Shown here: piece by piece, positions 25,552-35,022 of the stretch
Layout: each line of letters begins with the position of its first letter
Numbering within the stretch: position 1 is the stretch's first letter
DNA from: an uncultured Faecalibacterium sp.
GTDB lineage: Bacteria; Bacillota; Clostridia; Oscillospirales; Ruminococcaceae
NCBI GenBank assembly: GCA_937880095.1
Contig: CALFLK010000017.1
Coordinates: forward strand, 1 to 64,000
Direction of reading: 5' to 3'
DNA: 64,000 nt
Program-made: the position numbers and the translations under genes
Notes under the pieces: model-generated
Told to the model about the DNA's origin: nothing
Databases searched by the model: none
The model's input: the letters and a program-made list of their open reading frames with translations, nothing else

Positions 25552-27678
25552 ATGCAGTATCGCAGTTGGGAGCCGCGCACAGTAGACCGTATGGCAGCGG
25601 CAAACCTGGCGAAGTGCCTGGCAGAGGAAGCGCTGTATGCAGACCCGGCACTGGAGGAATCTGCACAATCTCCGGAAGAAATGACGGAGAGCATTGCGCA
25701 ACAGACAAAAAATTATATGCTGCTGGCAGGTGTGCTAGCAGCCCGCGGCATGACCGACCCGGAGCAGGTGATGGACTTTTTGGCAGCGGATGCTCCGCTA
25801 TCCAATCCCATGCTGATGCTGGATATGGACAAAGCCTGCGCACGCATTTATCGTGCCGTGGATGAAGGGGAAACCATCGTGGTCTTTGGTGACTACGACG
25901 TGGACGGTGTGACAGCAACCGCACTGTTGTATCAGCACCTGAAATGTATGGGTGCAGATGTAAAATGTATGCTGCCCAGCCGAGAAGGCGATGGCTACGG
26001 CTTGAGCCGACACACGGTGGATGCCATCCATAAGCATGGTTACAGCCTGATTATCACAGTGGATAACGGCGTTTCTGCGGTGGAGGAAGCTGCTTATGCG
26101 GCAGAGCTGGGTATGGATTTGATTATCACGGACCACCATCTGCCGCCCGAACAGCTGCCCCAGGCAGTTGCCGTTGTGGACCCGATGCGTCCGGATGATA
26201 CCAGCCCCTTCAAGGGCTTGTCCGGTGCGGGTGTTGCCTTTAAGCTGTGTGCTGCACTGGATGAGTGTATGCCGGAGCAGGTGCTTGATTTCTGCGGAGA
26301 TTTGGCAGCGATGGGTACGATTGCCGACGTGATGCCGCTGGTAGGCGAAAACCGAACCTTGGTATCGGCAGGTCTTGCCATGCTGCAAAACAGCGACAGA
26401 CCCGGCATCCGTGCGCTGCTGGAAATTACCGGTCTGGCAGATAAGGCGGTCACAGCAGAAAATGTCAGCTTTGCGCTGGCACCCCGCATCAATGCGGCAG
26501 GCCGTATGGACAGTGCCGTGACCGCTTTGCAGCTGTTATTGTGCGAGGATGAAGACCGCGCCGAAGAGCTGGCGGAAAAGCTGAACGAAGAAAACCAGAC
26601 CCGCCAGAAAACCGAACAGGATATTGCCGCAGCGGTGCAGGCACAGCTGGAGGCAGACCCTTCTTTGCGGGAGGACCGTGTGGTCGTGGTTTGTGGGCAT
26701 GGCTGGCATCCGGGCGTGATTGGCATTGTTGCCAGCCGTCTGGTGGAACAGCTGGGCCGTCCGGTCATGGTCATCAGCATTGACGAAAAAGGCGAGGGTC
26801 GCGGTAGTGGACGCAGCTTGGGCAGTCTGAACCTGCACGACTGCATTGCATCCTGCTCGGATTTGCTGATTCGATACGGCGGTCACGCAATGGCGGCAGG
26901 TCTTTCGGTGGAAGAACAAAATGTTCCCGCTCTGCGCCGCCGCATGAACGAATGGGCGGTGCGGGAAGTACCCGTGCTGAAGCGTCCGCCGCTGCAGCCG
27001 GATTTGTCGCTGCATTTGGATAAAACCAATCTGGACGCAGTGCGTGCGCTGGACCGTATGGCGCCTTTGGGCAGTAAAAACCCCGCTCCGATTTTCCTGC
27101 TGGAAAATGTGCAGATTGATGGCATCTATCCGGTTTCGGAAGGCAGACACACCCGTGTCCGCCTGCGTCAGGGCAACACCAGCCTGTACGCTGTGTATTT
27201 CGGTATGACACCCTCCAGCTTTGCCTATACGATGGGCGACAAAGTGGATGTGATTTTGAACCTTTCGGTATATGAGGCACGCGGCGGTGCCCAGTATTCC
27301 GGTCGGATTGTCGACGTTCGCCCGGCGGGTCTGGGCAATGCACCCGCGGAGCAAGCAGAACTGTTTGAGGGTTTCTGCGGCGGTGCAAAGCTGTCCGAAG
27401 AACAAAAAGCTCTCTTGTATCCCACAAGAAAAGATATTGCTGCCGTATACCAAACGCTGCGCGGCGGAATGTGGCACGCAGACGATTTGCAGCCTTTGTT
27501 TGCGCGTCTGGGTGCGGAGCAGGCAGGTAAAATTATGACCGGCATTACAGCGCTCAAGCAGCTGGGGCTGGTCGCGGAACAGGAACAGAATGGTGCCACC
27601 GTGCTGGCGCTTGTCCCCACGGCGGAGAAAAAAGATCTGGCGTCTGCGCCGATCCTGAAACGTATGGAGGATATGTAA
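25552..27678 (+). CDS. recJ: Single-strand-specific exonuclease RecJ
   Basis: RecJ degrades single-stranded DNA 5-prime to 3-prime in recombination and base-excision repair. The 708-residue protein shows the DHH-family motifs FGDYDVDGVTATALL (about residue 114) and ITDHHLPPEQLP, the DHHA1 segment with GRGSGRSLGSLNLHDC and GGHAMAAGLSV, and a C-terminal OB-like and extra domain. Length is slightly below the large clostridial forms. It lies 41 bases after the XpaC-like gene and two bases before rel, an order seen in other Firmicutes. Confidence 0.95.
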   Translation: MQYRSWEPRTVDRMAAANLAKCLAEEALYADPALEESAQSPEEMTESIAQQTKNYMLLAGVLAARGMTDPEQVMDFLAADAPLSNPMLMLDMDKACARIYRAVDEGETIVVFGDYDVDGVTATALLYQHLKCMGADVKCMLPSREGDGYGLSRHTVDAIHKHGYSLIITVDNGVSAVEEAAYAAELGMDLIITDHHLPPEQLPQAVAVVDPMRPDDTSPFKGLSGAGVAFKLCAALDECMPEQVLDFCGDLAAMGTIADVMPLVGENRTLVSAGLAMLQNSDRPGIRALLEITGLADKAVTAENVSFALAPRINAAGRMDSAVTALQLLLCEDEDRAEELAEKLNEENQTRQKTEQDIAAAVQAQLEADPSLREDRVVVVCGHGWHPGVIGIVASRLVEQLGRPVMVISIDEKGEGRGSGRSLGSLNLHDCIASCSDLLIRYGGHAMAAGLSVEEQNVPALRRRMNEWAVREVPVLKRPPLQPDLSLHLDKTNLDAVRALDRMAPLGSKNPAPIFLLENVQIDGIYPVSEGRHTRVRLRQGNTSLYAVYFGMTPSSFAYTMGDKVDVILNLSVYEARGGAQYSGRIVDVRPAGLGNAPAEQAELFEGFCGGAKLSEEQKALLYPTRKDIAAVYQTLRGGMWHADDLQPLFARLGAEQAGKIMTGITALKQLGLVAEQEQNGATVLALVPTAEKKDLASAPILKRMEDM

Positions 27679-27680
27679 TT

Positions 27681-30011
27681 ATGGCACAGGCAAAGAAGAA
27701 AAAAGAAAAAGAAGAAGTGGTCGAAGTGGACCCCAATTTCTACTCGGCGAAAACCCATTTGCAGGATAAAGTGCGGGAAATCGGTACGCTTGCGGCAACC
27801 GCAAAGCCCGCGAATGCTGCGCTGGAGGATGATACCATCCTGACCAAGCCGGAAATCATCACCCACGAAAAGCTGATGGATGCCCTGCGGGAAAGCGGTC
27901 GCGGCTATGATATGGATTTGATCGAGCGCGCTTTTGTTACGGCAGATGAGCTGCACAAGGGCGTTTGCCGACGCAGCGGTGAGCCGTATATTTGTCACCC
28001 GCTGGCAGTAGCCCGCTTGTTGGTGGATTTGGGGATGGACAGTGAAAGCATTGCTGCGGCACTGCTCCATGACGTCGTGGAAGATACCCCCATCACCATC
28101 GAGGAAGTAGAATCCAAGTTTGGCCCGGATGTAGCTTTGCTGGTGGACGGCGTAACCAAGCTGACAAAGATCCAGTTCTCCAGCATTGAGGAGCAACAGG
28201 CAGAAAACCTGCGCAAAATGCTGCTGGCAATGAGCCAGGATGTGCGCGTGATGATTATCAAATTGTGCGACCGACTGCACAATATGCGTACGGGCGATGC
28301 TTGGCCGGAGCAGAAACGACGGGACAAAGCCCTCGAAACCATGGAAGTATATGCCCCGATTGCAAACCGATTGGGCATTTTGAATATCAAAGAAGAGCTG
28401 GAGGACCGGAGCCTGCATTATCTGGACCCGGTAAGTTATCAGGAAATCTGCCAGCTGCTCAGCGAGAAAAACGGCGAGGAATTTTTGAGCAAGGTTTCCG
28501 CCAATATTGACAAGCGCTTGCAGGAAAGCGAAATCACCAATGCTACCATGAAGCGCCGCGTCAAGAGCGTGTACGGCATTTATCGCAAGATGTATATGCA
28601 GAGCAAGAGCTTTGATGAAATCTATGATATTTACGCTGTTCGCATCATTCTGGATACGGTGGCAGAGTGCTACAATGCGCTGGGCTTGATTCACGATATG
28701 TATCACCCGCTGCCCAACCGCTTCAAGGACTATATCTCTACCCCCAAGCCCAACGGCTACCAGAGTTTGCACACCACTGTCATCGGTCACGAGGGAATAC
28801 CCTTTGAGGTGCAGATTCGTACCCGTGAAATGGACGAGATGGCGGAGTACGGCGTTGCTGCGCACTGGCGCTACAAAGAAGGCATTTCTGCACCGCAGGA
28901 CAGCTTGGATACTCGCTTGGCATGGGTGCGTCAGCTGCTGGAAAACCAGCGAATGTCGGACGATGCCGGCAACCTGCTGCGTGATTTGAAGAGCGACCTT
29001 TTGCCGGAAGAAGTGTTTGCGTTCACCCCCAAGGGCGACGTGATCAACCTGCCGGCTGGCGCAAACTGTATCGACTTTGCCTATGCCATCCACTCGGCGG
29101 TTGGTAACCGTATGATTGGCTGCAAGGTGAATAACCGCATGGTCCCCATTGACCATCAGGTGAACACTGGCGAAATCATCGAGATCATTACCGGTCCGGC
29201 GGATAAAGGACCCAGCCGTGACTGGCTCAAGAGCGTCAAAACCAGCGAAGCAAAGAGCAAGATTCGCAACTGGTTCAAAAAGATGTGCCGAGAGGAAAAT
29301 ATTGCTGAAGGCAAGGATCTGCTCAGCAAGGAGCTGCGCCGCAATCAGATTTTTGTGCGGGACGATGAGTGGGATGACTATATCAACGAGGTCACCCACC
29401 GGATGCGGAAGAATACCCCAGATGAGCTGTACGCAGCCATTGGTTACGGTGGTTTGACGCTGGCAAACTGCCTGCCCCGCCTGCGGGAAGAATACGCAAA
29501 GCTGCGTGCCGCAGACGAACCCAAAAAGGTAGAGGTGACCACCGTTGCCCCGCAGCACGCAACAGATGGCGTGATTGTGGAGGGTATGGATAACTGCCCC
29601 ATTAAATTTGCCAAGTGCTGCAGTCCGCTGCCGGGTGATGATATTGTGGGCTTTGTTACCCGTGGTTTCGGTGTTTCGATTCATAAGCGGATTTGCGCCA
29701 ATGCGATGGCAAGTATGCGGGACCCCGAAAATGCAGACCGCTGGGTCAAGGCAAGATGGGCAGAGGATAGACAGCAGAACTTTAAGGCTACGCTGGAAAT
29801 CTCTGCACTGGACCGTGACGGTCTGCTGGGTGATGTGGCAGGCGCACTGCAGGATATGCATGTGCCGATTTATGCCATCAATGCCCGCCAGTCGGAAAAG
29901 GGCTGTGTTGTGATGAACCTGACGGTCGGCATCACCAACACCGAGCATTTGAAGGGCGTATTGGCCCGTTTGAAGAAAATCAAGGATGTATTGACGGTAA
30001 CGAGAGGATAA
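27681..30011 (+). CDS. relA: Bifunctional (p)ppGpp synthetase/hydrolase Rel
   Basis: Rel makes and degrades the stringent-response alarmone. The 776-residue protein has an HD hydrolase domain (AALLHDVVEDTPIT, near residue 130), the synthetase domain (VYGIYRKM, YDIYAVRIIL, TPKPNGYQSLHTTV), a TGS domain (VFAFTPKGDVINLPAGA), a zinc-finger-like region with CPIKFAKCCSPLPGD and a C-terminal ACT domain. Both active sites look intact. An extended Lys/Glu-rich N-terminus of about 15 residues precedes the core. It starts two bases after recJ, with GGAGG inside the recJ end. Confidence 0.97.
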   Translation: MAQAKKKKEKEEVVEVDPNFYSAKTHLQDKVREIGTLAATAKPANAALEDDTILTKPEIITHEKLMDALRESGRGYDMDLIERAFVTADELHKGVCRRSGEPYICHPLAVARLLVDLGMDSESIAAALLHDVVEDTPITIEEVESKFGPDVALLVDGVTKLTKIQFSSIEEQQAENLRKMLLAMSQDVRVMIIKLCDRLHNMRTGDAWPEQKRRDKALETMEVYAPIANRLGILNIKEELEDRSLHYLDPVSYQEICQLLSEKNGEEFLSKVSANIDKRLQESEITNATMKRRVKSVYGIYRKMYMQSKSFDEIYDIYAVRIILDTVAECYNALGLIHDMYHPLPNRFKDYISTPKPNGYQSLHTTVIGHEGIPFEVQIRTREMDEMAEYGVAAHWRYKEGISAPQDSLDTRLAWVRQLLENQRMSDDAGNLLRDLKSDLLPEEVFAFTPKGDVINLPAGANCIDFAYAIHSAVGNRMIGCKVNNRMVPIDHQVNTGEIIEIITGPADKGPSRDWLKSVKTSEAKSKIRNWFKKMCREENIAEGKDLLSKELRRNQIFVRDDEWDDYINEVTHRMRKNTPDELYAAIGYGGLTLANCLPRLREEYAKLRAADEPKKVEVTTVAPQHATDGVIVEGMDNCPIKFAKCCSPLPGDDIVGFVTRGFGVSIHKRICANAMASMRDPENADRWVKARWAEDRQQNFKATLEISALDRDGLLGDVAGALQDMHVPIYAINARQSEKGCVVMNLTVGITNTEHLKGVLARLKKIKDVLTVTRG

Positions 30012-30012
30012 A

Positions 30013-30468
30013 ATGCGAGCAGTCATTCAGCGTGTTACTTCGGCTTCGGTGTCGGTAAACGGCGGGCCGGAGCGTAAAATCGGTCAGGGTTTGATGATTC
30101 TTTTGGGAATCAAGGATACCGATACCCTGGATATTGTGCCGAAACTGGCAGAAAAGTGCGCGGGTCTGCGCATCTTTTCCGATGCGGAAGGCAAATTGAA
30201 TTGCAGCGCCAAGGAGCTGGGCCTTTCTGCGCTGGTGGTGTCGAACTTCACCTTGTACGGCAACACCAAAAAGGGAATGCGCCCCAGCTTTATCGCCGCA
30301 GCAAAGCCGCCGCTTTCTACGCAGGCGTATGACCTGTTTCTGGAGGAAATGAACAAGCAGGGCTTGAAAGAAGTGCAGCACGGCGAATTCGGCGCAGATA
30401 TGCAGGTGTCGCTGGTCAATGATGGCCCGGTCACCATTGTGATGGACACCGATGAGTGGAAGAGGTAA
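30013..30468 (+). CDS. dtd: D-aminoacyl-tRNA deacylase
   Basis: Dtd frees tRNAs wrongly charged with D-amino acids or glycine. The 151-residue product is full length. It begins MRAVIQRVTSASVSV and carries the active-site loops VVSNFTLYGNTKKGMRPSF and LVNDGPVTIVMD; the latter is the cross-subunit Gly-Pro type motif. In the first loop the usual SQ(F) is SN(F). Its start is one base past the rel stop, so the two are co-translated. Confidence 0.95.
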   Translation: MRAVIQRVTSASVSVNGGPERKIGQGLMILLGIKDTDTLDIVPKLAEKCAGLRIFSDAEGKLNCSAKELGLSALVVSNFTLYGNTKKGMRPSFIAAAKPPLSTQAYDLFLEEMNKQGLKEVQHGEFGADMQVSLVNDGPVTIVMDTDEWKR

Positions 30469-30472
30469 CAGC

Positions 30473-31075
30473 ATGAAATTTTTTCAGTTGAACGGTCCGG
30501 CACCGCTGTTTACAAACAGCTATCTGCTGATTTCCGAAAGCGGTCACGGCATTATTATTGACCCGGCGGCTTCGGCAGAGCAGTATAATCGGATTCTAGG
30601 GCAGGAGAGCGCAAAGCTGACCCACATTTTCTGCACACACGGTCATTTTGATCATGTGGGTGCAGCAGAACAGCTGCGCCAGCAGTGGGGCGCAATGCTC
30701 TATTGCGAGCCGGTGGATTTGAATAATGGCTGGCTGTACCCGCTGACCGTCAGCGACAGTGGTTACGAAGAAGCACAGCCTTTCAACGTGGACGAGCTGA
30801 CTTTTACTGCATGGCATACCCCCGGTCATACCCGCGGTAGTGTGTGCATTCTGTGCGGGGAGTACCTGTTTACCGGCGATACGCTGTTTGCAGGCGGTTC
30901 CGGTCGCACCGATATGGACGGCGGCAGCTATCCGCAGCTGATTGCCAGCGGTAAAAAGCTCAAGCGTCTGCCCATCCCTGCTGAAACCAAGGTTTTGCCC
31001 GGACACGAGGGTACTTCTACCTACGGCTATGAAATGGAAAATAATTATTTTATCACGGTAATGTGTCAGGATTGA
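30473..31075 (+). CDS. Metallo-beta-lactamase-fold hydrolase (glyoxalase II-like)
   Basis: The 200-residue cytoplasmic protein has the metal motif FCTHGHFDHVGA (HxHxDH), a His in WHTPGHTRGSVC, an Asp in LFTGDTLFAGGSGRTD and the final His in VLPGHEGTST, so all ligands of the fold are present. It is the short form typical of MBL hydrolases following rel-dtd in clostridia. It could act on thioesters like glyoxalase II, but the substrate is not known. ATG 30473 after AAGAGG is taken instead of an in-frame start at 30452 that overlaps dtd. Confidence 0.88.
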   Translation: MKFFQLNGPAPLFTNSYLLISESGHGIIIDPAASAEQYNRILGQESAKLTHIFCTHGHFDHVGAAEQLRQQWGAMLYCEPVDLNNGWLYPLTVSDSGYEEAQPFNVDELTFTAWHTPGHTRGSVCILCGEYLFTGDTLFAGGSGRTDMDGGSYPQLIASGKKLKRLPIPAETKVLPGHEGTSTYGYEMENNYFITVMCQD

Positions 31076-31086
31076 CAGGAGATTGC

Positions 31087-32553
31087 ATGAAAATTTATAT
31101 TACAGGTCTTGCTTCCGGCTATGATGTGGAGCATTTGGTGCGGCTGTTCTTTCCGCTGGCACCGCTGACGGCAGAACAGCCGGAAGAAACGGAAGACGCA
31201 GTATGCGCCCACTTCGGTCCGGACGAGATGACAGCTGTAATGGTGCAGGACGGTAAAAAGACCGTTCGTACCGCTCCGCTGCCCGACGAAGGCGCAAAAG
31301 AGGATCAGGCACTGGCAAGTCTGGTATACGATTTGCTGCGAGAGCAAACCGGCATTCGTCCGCCTTGGGGCAAGCTGACCGGCGTTCGTCCGGTGCGCCT
31401 GATCCATGATGAGCGTGCCCGCGGCGCATCCGAAGCAGAAATCGAATCCTACTTTATGGATCACTTCGACTGCACCCGCGAAAAATTCGAGATGATTCGC
31501 AATATCGCCAATGTGCAGGAAGAAATTCTGGACAAGGGACGCGGGGATCGTTATTACAGCCTTTATATCGGCATCCCGTTCTGCCCGTCCCGTTGCAGCT
31601 ATTGCAGTTTTGTCAGCTGCAATCTGGACCGTGACCGTAAGCTGGTGCAGCCCTATGTGGATGACCTGTGCGAGGAAATCCGTGCCATTCGGAATCAGGC
31701 AGAGCACAACCATATGCACCTGTGCAGCGTGTATATCGGCGGTGGTACGCCTACCAGTTTGTCGGCTCCCCAACTGCGCCAGCTGATGGAAACGGTGAAG
31801 GAATGCTTTGATTTGTCCAATCTGCTGGAGTACACCGTCGAGGCGGGTCGCCCCGACTGCACCGATGCAGAAAAGCTGGCAATCATCAAGGAGCTGGGCG
31901 CAACCCGCATTTCCATCAATCCCCAGACCTTCTCCGATCAGGTGCTGGCGAATATTGGCCGCAAGCACTCGGCAGAGGATATTGTGCGCTGCTACGAAGA
32001 AGCCCGTGCAGTAGGGCATCAGGATATCAACATGGATCTGATTGCCGGTTTGCCCGGTGATACGGTAGAAGGCTTTGAAGCCAGCCTGCGCCGTGCCATT
32101 GCGCTGGACCCGGAAAATATCACGGTGCATACCCTGACGCTGAAGCGTGCTTCCCGCATTATGATCGAGGGTCAGGCAGATCAGGAATATGCTGACGTTG
32201 CCGCTATGCTGGATAAGTGTCATCTGTTGGTGGAGGCGGGTTATATTCCGTACTACCTGTACCGCCAGAAGAACACCCTGCAAAATCTGGAAAACGTTGG
32301 CTGGTGCAAGCCCGGCCATGAAGGATACTATAATATCTATATCATGGAGGAAGTCCATGCTATCCTGTCCGCAGGCGCAGGCGGTAGCACCAAGCTGGTG
32401 CGCCCCGGCGAGATCCATCGCATTTTCAACTACAAATATCCGCAGGAATATGTCCAGCGTTTCGATGAAATTCTGGAGCGGAAAAAAGGAGTAACAGCTT
32501 TTTATGAACAAGAGACTGATACCCAAGCGGCTGGTGGAAATCAGCCTGTTTAA
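31087..32553 (+). CDS. hemZ: Oxygen-independent coproporphyrinogen dehydrogenase-like HemZ
   Basis: HemZ is a radical SAM protein related to HemN. The 488-residue product has an N-terminal domain of about 150 residues found in the clostridial HemZ group, then the cluster motif PFCPSRCSYCSF (CxxxCxxC), the SAM-binding VYIGGGTPTSLS, and downstream DLIAGLPGDTVEGF. The end resembles HemN-type proteins. No other haem genes are nearby, so the physiological role is unclear. Its 3-prime end overlaps the following kinase gene by 50 bases. Start is ATG 31087 after ACAGGAG. Confidence 0.93.
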   Translation: MKIYITGLASGYDVEHLVRLFFPLAPLTAEQPEETEDAVCAHFGPDEMTAVMVQDGKKTVRTAPLPDEGAKEDQALASLVYDLLREQTGIRPPWGKLTGVRPVRLIHDERARGASEAEIESYFMDHFDCTREKFEMIRNIANVQEEILDKGRGDRYYSLYIGIPFCPSRCSYCSFVSCNLDRDRKLVQPYVDDLCEEIRAIRNQAEHNHMHLCSVYIGGGTPTSLSAPQLRQLMETVKECFDLSNLLEYTVEAGRPDCTDAEKLAIIKELGATRISINPQTFSDQVLANIGRKHSAEDIVRCYEEARAVGHQDINMDLIAGLPGDTVEGFEASLRRAIALDPENITVHTLTLKRASRIMIEGQADQEYADVAAMLDKCHLLVEAGYIPYYLYRQKNTLQNLENVGWCKPGHEGYYNIYIMEEVHAILSAGAGGSTKLVRPGEIHRIFNYKYPQEYVQRFDEILERKKGVTAFYEQETDTQAAGGNQPV

Positions 32554-33445
32554 CATTGCAGCCATGAACCCTGCTGCTTTGATTGAGGATGGCGAGCAGG
32601 CATACCGCCGCCGTCTGGAGCTGGCAGCAAAAAGCATTCTGGAATCCGGCGCAAAAATCATCATGCTGACCGGTCCGTCCAGCAGCGGTAAAACTACCAC
32701 CAGCATCGAGCTGGCAGAAACGCTGGAACGGCACGGCACACCGGCACAGGTGGTTAGTTTGGACAACTTTTTCATCGGTGCAGAGAATTATCCCATCCTG
32801 CCCAACGGTAACCGGGATTATGAAAGCCCCGCAACGCTGGATATGCCGGAAATCAACCGCTGTCTGGCAGAGCTGAACCAGACGGGCAAAGCGGATATCC
32901 CGATTTATGATTTTGCCCATGAACGCCGCGCTGACCATCGCCAGCATATTGATTTGCAGGGCGGTGTCTGCATTATGGAGGGCATCCATGCGCTGAACCC
33001 GCTTTTGACCGAGCTTTTGCCGGATGACGGCGTGTTTTATATTTACGCCGGTCTGCGGGAGGAATACGCGCAGGACGGTGTGCGCACCATCAACACACGG
33101 GAAATTCGTCTGTGCCGCAGGGTGCTGCGGGATATGATGACCCGTGGGCACAGCCCGGAAAAAACCCTGTCCATGTGGAATGACGTGCTGGAAGGGGAAA
33201 ACCAGTATGTGCGTATCTACAAGCCCCGTGCAGATTTGATTCTGGATACTTCGTTCACTTACGAGCTGGGCGTGATGGCAGGTCTGCTGGATAAAGCGCT
33301 GCATACGCTGGATGCCAGCTGCCCCCAGTATGCAATGATGCAGGAAACGGCAAGAGATTTTGCGGGTGTGCGCAAAATCCCGGTGGAGTGTGTACCGGCA
33401 GACAGTATGCTGCGGGAATTTTATGGGGCGTTTCATAACGCATGA
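32504..33445 (+). CDS. Nucleoside (uridine) kinase-like protein
   Basis: The 313-residue protein belongs to the uridine kinase/phosphoribulokinase family, which phosphorylates nucleosides with ATP or GTP. Seen are the P-loop LTGPSSSGKTTTS near residue 60, VVSLDNFFIG, the Asp motif NRDYESPATLD, and VCIMEGIHALNP as the Walker B-like strand. It lacks the TGS/HxxxH N-terminus of longer clostridial forms. ATG 32504 has a strong AAAAAAGGAG site inside hemZ and overlaps it by 50 bases. The exact substrate is not determined. Confidence 0.88.
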   Translation: MNKRLIPKRLVEISLFNIAAMNPAALIEDGEQAYRRRLELAAKSILESGAKIIMLTGPSSSGKTTTSIELAETLERHGTPAQVVSLDNFFIGAENYPILPNGNRDYESPATLDMPEINRCLAELNQTGKADIPIYDFAHERRADHRQHIDLQGGVCIMEGIHALNPLLTELLPDDGVFYIYAGLREEYAQDGVRTINTREIRLCRRVLRDMMTRGHSPEKTLSMWNDVLEGENQYVRIYKPRADLILDTSFTYELGVMAGLLDKALHTLDASCPQYAMMQETARDFAGVRKIPVECVPADSMLREFYGAFHNA

Positions 33446-33480
33446 GTTTATGACTAGTTTGTAAAATACACGCTGGTACA

Positions 33481-33509
33481 TTGCACCCGGCGGAAAGCTG
33501 CGGTATAAT
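33481..33509 (+). promoter_or_regulatory. Promoter for the zinc-ribbon gene
   Basis: TTGCAC (33481-33486) and TATAAT (33504-33509) are 17 bases apart. Confidence 0.7.
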
Positions 33510-33564
33510 GATGAAAACCTCAATAGGTTATGATTGCGCACAGCGCAGGAAAGAAGGTGTCACC

Positions 33565-34056
33565 ATGAAATTTGAGTTTGATTTTAACAAGATTAAGGCT
33601 GCCGGTATGGATGTGGCAGGAAAGAGCGTAGATCTGGCAAACGATTTGGCAAGCCGTGCAAAGCGTGAGACTCGTATCCTGAATGATCAGAGTAAGCTGG
33701 CAAAGGCACAGCGTGAGCTGGGTGCCCTGGTGTACAGCCTGGCAAAGAATGGCGAAAGCAACCAGCCCTTGCTGGATAAGTATATCGATACCATCAGCGC
33801 ACTGGAGCAGGAAATTGACCAGCTGCGTGCCATGGATCAGCCCGCACAGCCGGAAGAACCGGTTGAGCAGGTAGTTGTGGATTTTGGTGCAGAGGATGCA
33901 GAAGAACCCGCAGCAGAGCCTGCCCCCGCACCGGAAGCTGCTCCGGCAGATCCGTTTGCAGATGTACAGCCGCAGGCAGGTCATTACTGCCATAAGTGCG
34001 GCGCACCTGTGCCGGAAGACGCACTGTTCTGCAACCGCTGCGGCGCGCAGCTGTAA
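33565..34056 (+). CDS. Coiled-coil protein with C-terminal zinc ribbon
   Basis: The 163-residue cytoplasmic protein has an N-terminal helical and probable coiled-coil part (residues 1-100, e.g. LAKAQRELGALVYSLAKNG), a Pro/Ala/Glu-rich linker, and a C-terminal zinc ribbon with CHKCGAPVPEDALFCNRCG (two CxxC pairs). Proteins of this plan are common in clostridia and uncharacterised. Start is ATG 33565 after AAGAAGGTG. It has its own promoter and terminator. Confidence 0.75.
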   Translation: MKFEFDFNKIKAAGMDVAGKSVDLANDLASRAKRETRILNDQSKLAKAQRELGALVYSLAKNGESNQPLLDKYIDTISALEQEIDQLRAMDQPAQPEEPVEQVVVDFGAEDAEEPAAEPAPAPEAAPADPFADVQPQAGHYCHKCGAPVPEDALFCNRCGAQL

Positions 34057-34089
34057 TGACTGCGGCGTGCTGACAAAAAGCATCTAAAA

Positions 34090-34114
34090 GGCGACAAAAT
34101 CGCCAGTTTTTTCC
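34090..34114 (+). terminator. Short terminator-like hairpin
   Basis: GGCGA-CAAAA-TCGCC followed by AGTTTTTT. The stem is only five base pairs, so it is probably a minor stop ahead of the stronger hairpin at 34126. Confidence 0.5.
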
Positions 34115-34125
34115 ATTTTTGCGTG

Positions 34126-34162
34126 AAACCCCGTGCCGAACCTGTTCGACATGGGGTTTTTG
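34126..34162 (+). terminator. Terminator
   Basis: AAACCCC pairs with GGGGTTT, with inner TG/CA and GAAC/GTTC pairs, followed by a T run. Confidence 0.7.
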
Positions 34163-34195
34163 CTATTGGAAAGCCCCTTTTTTATGACGAAAACC

Positions 34196-34224
34196 TTGCA
34201 ATACTGCCGTTTCTGCGATAAAAT
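34196..34224 (+). promoter_or_regulatory. mazG promoter
   Basis: TTGCAA (34196-34201) and TAAAAT (34219-34224) are 17 bases apart, 29 bases before the mazG start. Confidence 0.65.
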
Positions 34225-34253
34225 AAGGGACAGCAATACTTCAGGAGGGAAAC

Positions 34254-34979
34254 ATGGCAACTTATCCGGAAAAAGAAAAGTATACCGCAGAAGATCTGGA
34301 ACAAATCATCATGCTGCTGCGTGACCCGGAAAATGGTTGCCCTTGGGATAAGGTGCAGACCCATGCTTCGATTCGCAAGAACTTTCTGGAAGAAACCTAT
34401 GAGGCACTGGAAGCAATCGATGCGGATGACCCTGCTATGATGCGGGAAGAACTGGGCGATGTGATGATGCAGGTGATTTTCCACTGTGTCATGGAAGCGG
34501 AAAAAGAGAACTTTACCTTTACGGACGTGTGCGACGAAGTCTGCCGCAAGCTGATTTATCGCCACCCGCACATTTTCGGGACCCTGGAACAGCAAAAAGC
34601 CGGAATAATGGACTGGGATGTGCTCAAAAATAAGGAAAAGGGACGCCGCAGTCTGGCAGATGAAATCAACACGGTTCCCAAGACGTTCCCCGCTATGATG
34701 AAAGCACAGAAGATGCAAAAACGTGCCCAGCCCTATGGCTGTGTATGCGGTGCACCGGACAAAGCAGCCCAACAGGCACAAGCTGCCCAGCAGGCATTGG
34801 CTGAACAGCTGGCACAGGGCAGTGATGAAGCGGAAACCCGCGCAAAAGCCGGGGAATATCTGTTCCATGCGGTCAACTGGGTACGCAGCGCCGGAATGGA
34901 TGCAGAAGAAGTGCTTTCCTTGTACAATGACCGTTTCGCACAGGAGTGTGCGGCACAAAATGACAGTGAGCAGGCGTAA
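34254..34979 (+). CDS. mazG: Nucleoside triphosphate pyrophosphohydrolase MazG
   Basis: MazG hydrolyses NTPs and dNTPs to monophosphates and so cleans the nucleotide pool. The 241-residue protein shows NGCPWDKVQTHASIRKN, the metal-binding EETYEALEAID and EELGDVMMQV in the first domain, and a second MazG-like repeat at the end (GEYLFHAVNWVRSAG). Length fits the tandem-domain form. Start is ATG 34254 after CAGGAGG. In Firmicutes mazG commonly precedes hupA-yabO-yabP-yabQ-divIC-yabR, the same order as here. Confidence 0.95.
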   Translation: MATYPEKEKYTAEDLEQIIMLLRDPENGCPWDKVQTHASIRKNFLEETYEALEAIDADDPAMMREELGDVMMQVIFHCVMEAEKENFTFTDVCDEVCRKLIYRHPHIFGTLEQQKAGIMDWDVLKNKEKGRRSLADEINTVPKTFPAMMKAQKMQKRAQPYGCVCGAPDKAAQQAQAAQQALAEQLAQGSDEAETRAKAGEYLFHAVNWVRSAGMDAEEVLSLYNDRFAQECAAQNDSEQA

Positions 34980-35022
34980 GCCTGAACTGATATAAAAATC
35001 CACATTAACGGAGGAGATTATA

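Noticed and set aside
27225..30026. A 933-codon open frame antisense to recJ and rel
   Set aside because: It runs opposite two intact, clearly recognised genes and has no protein family features or start signals.
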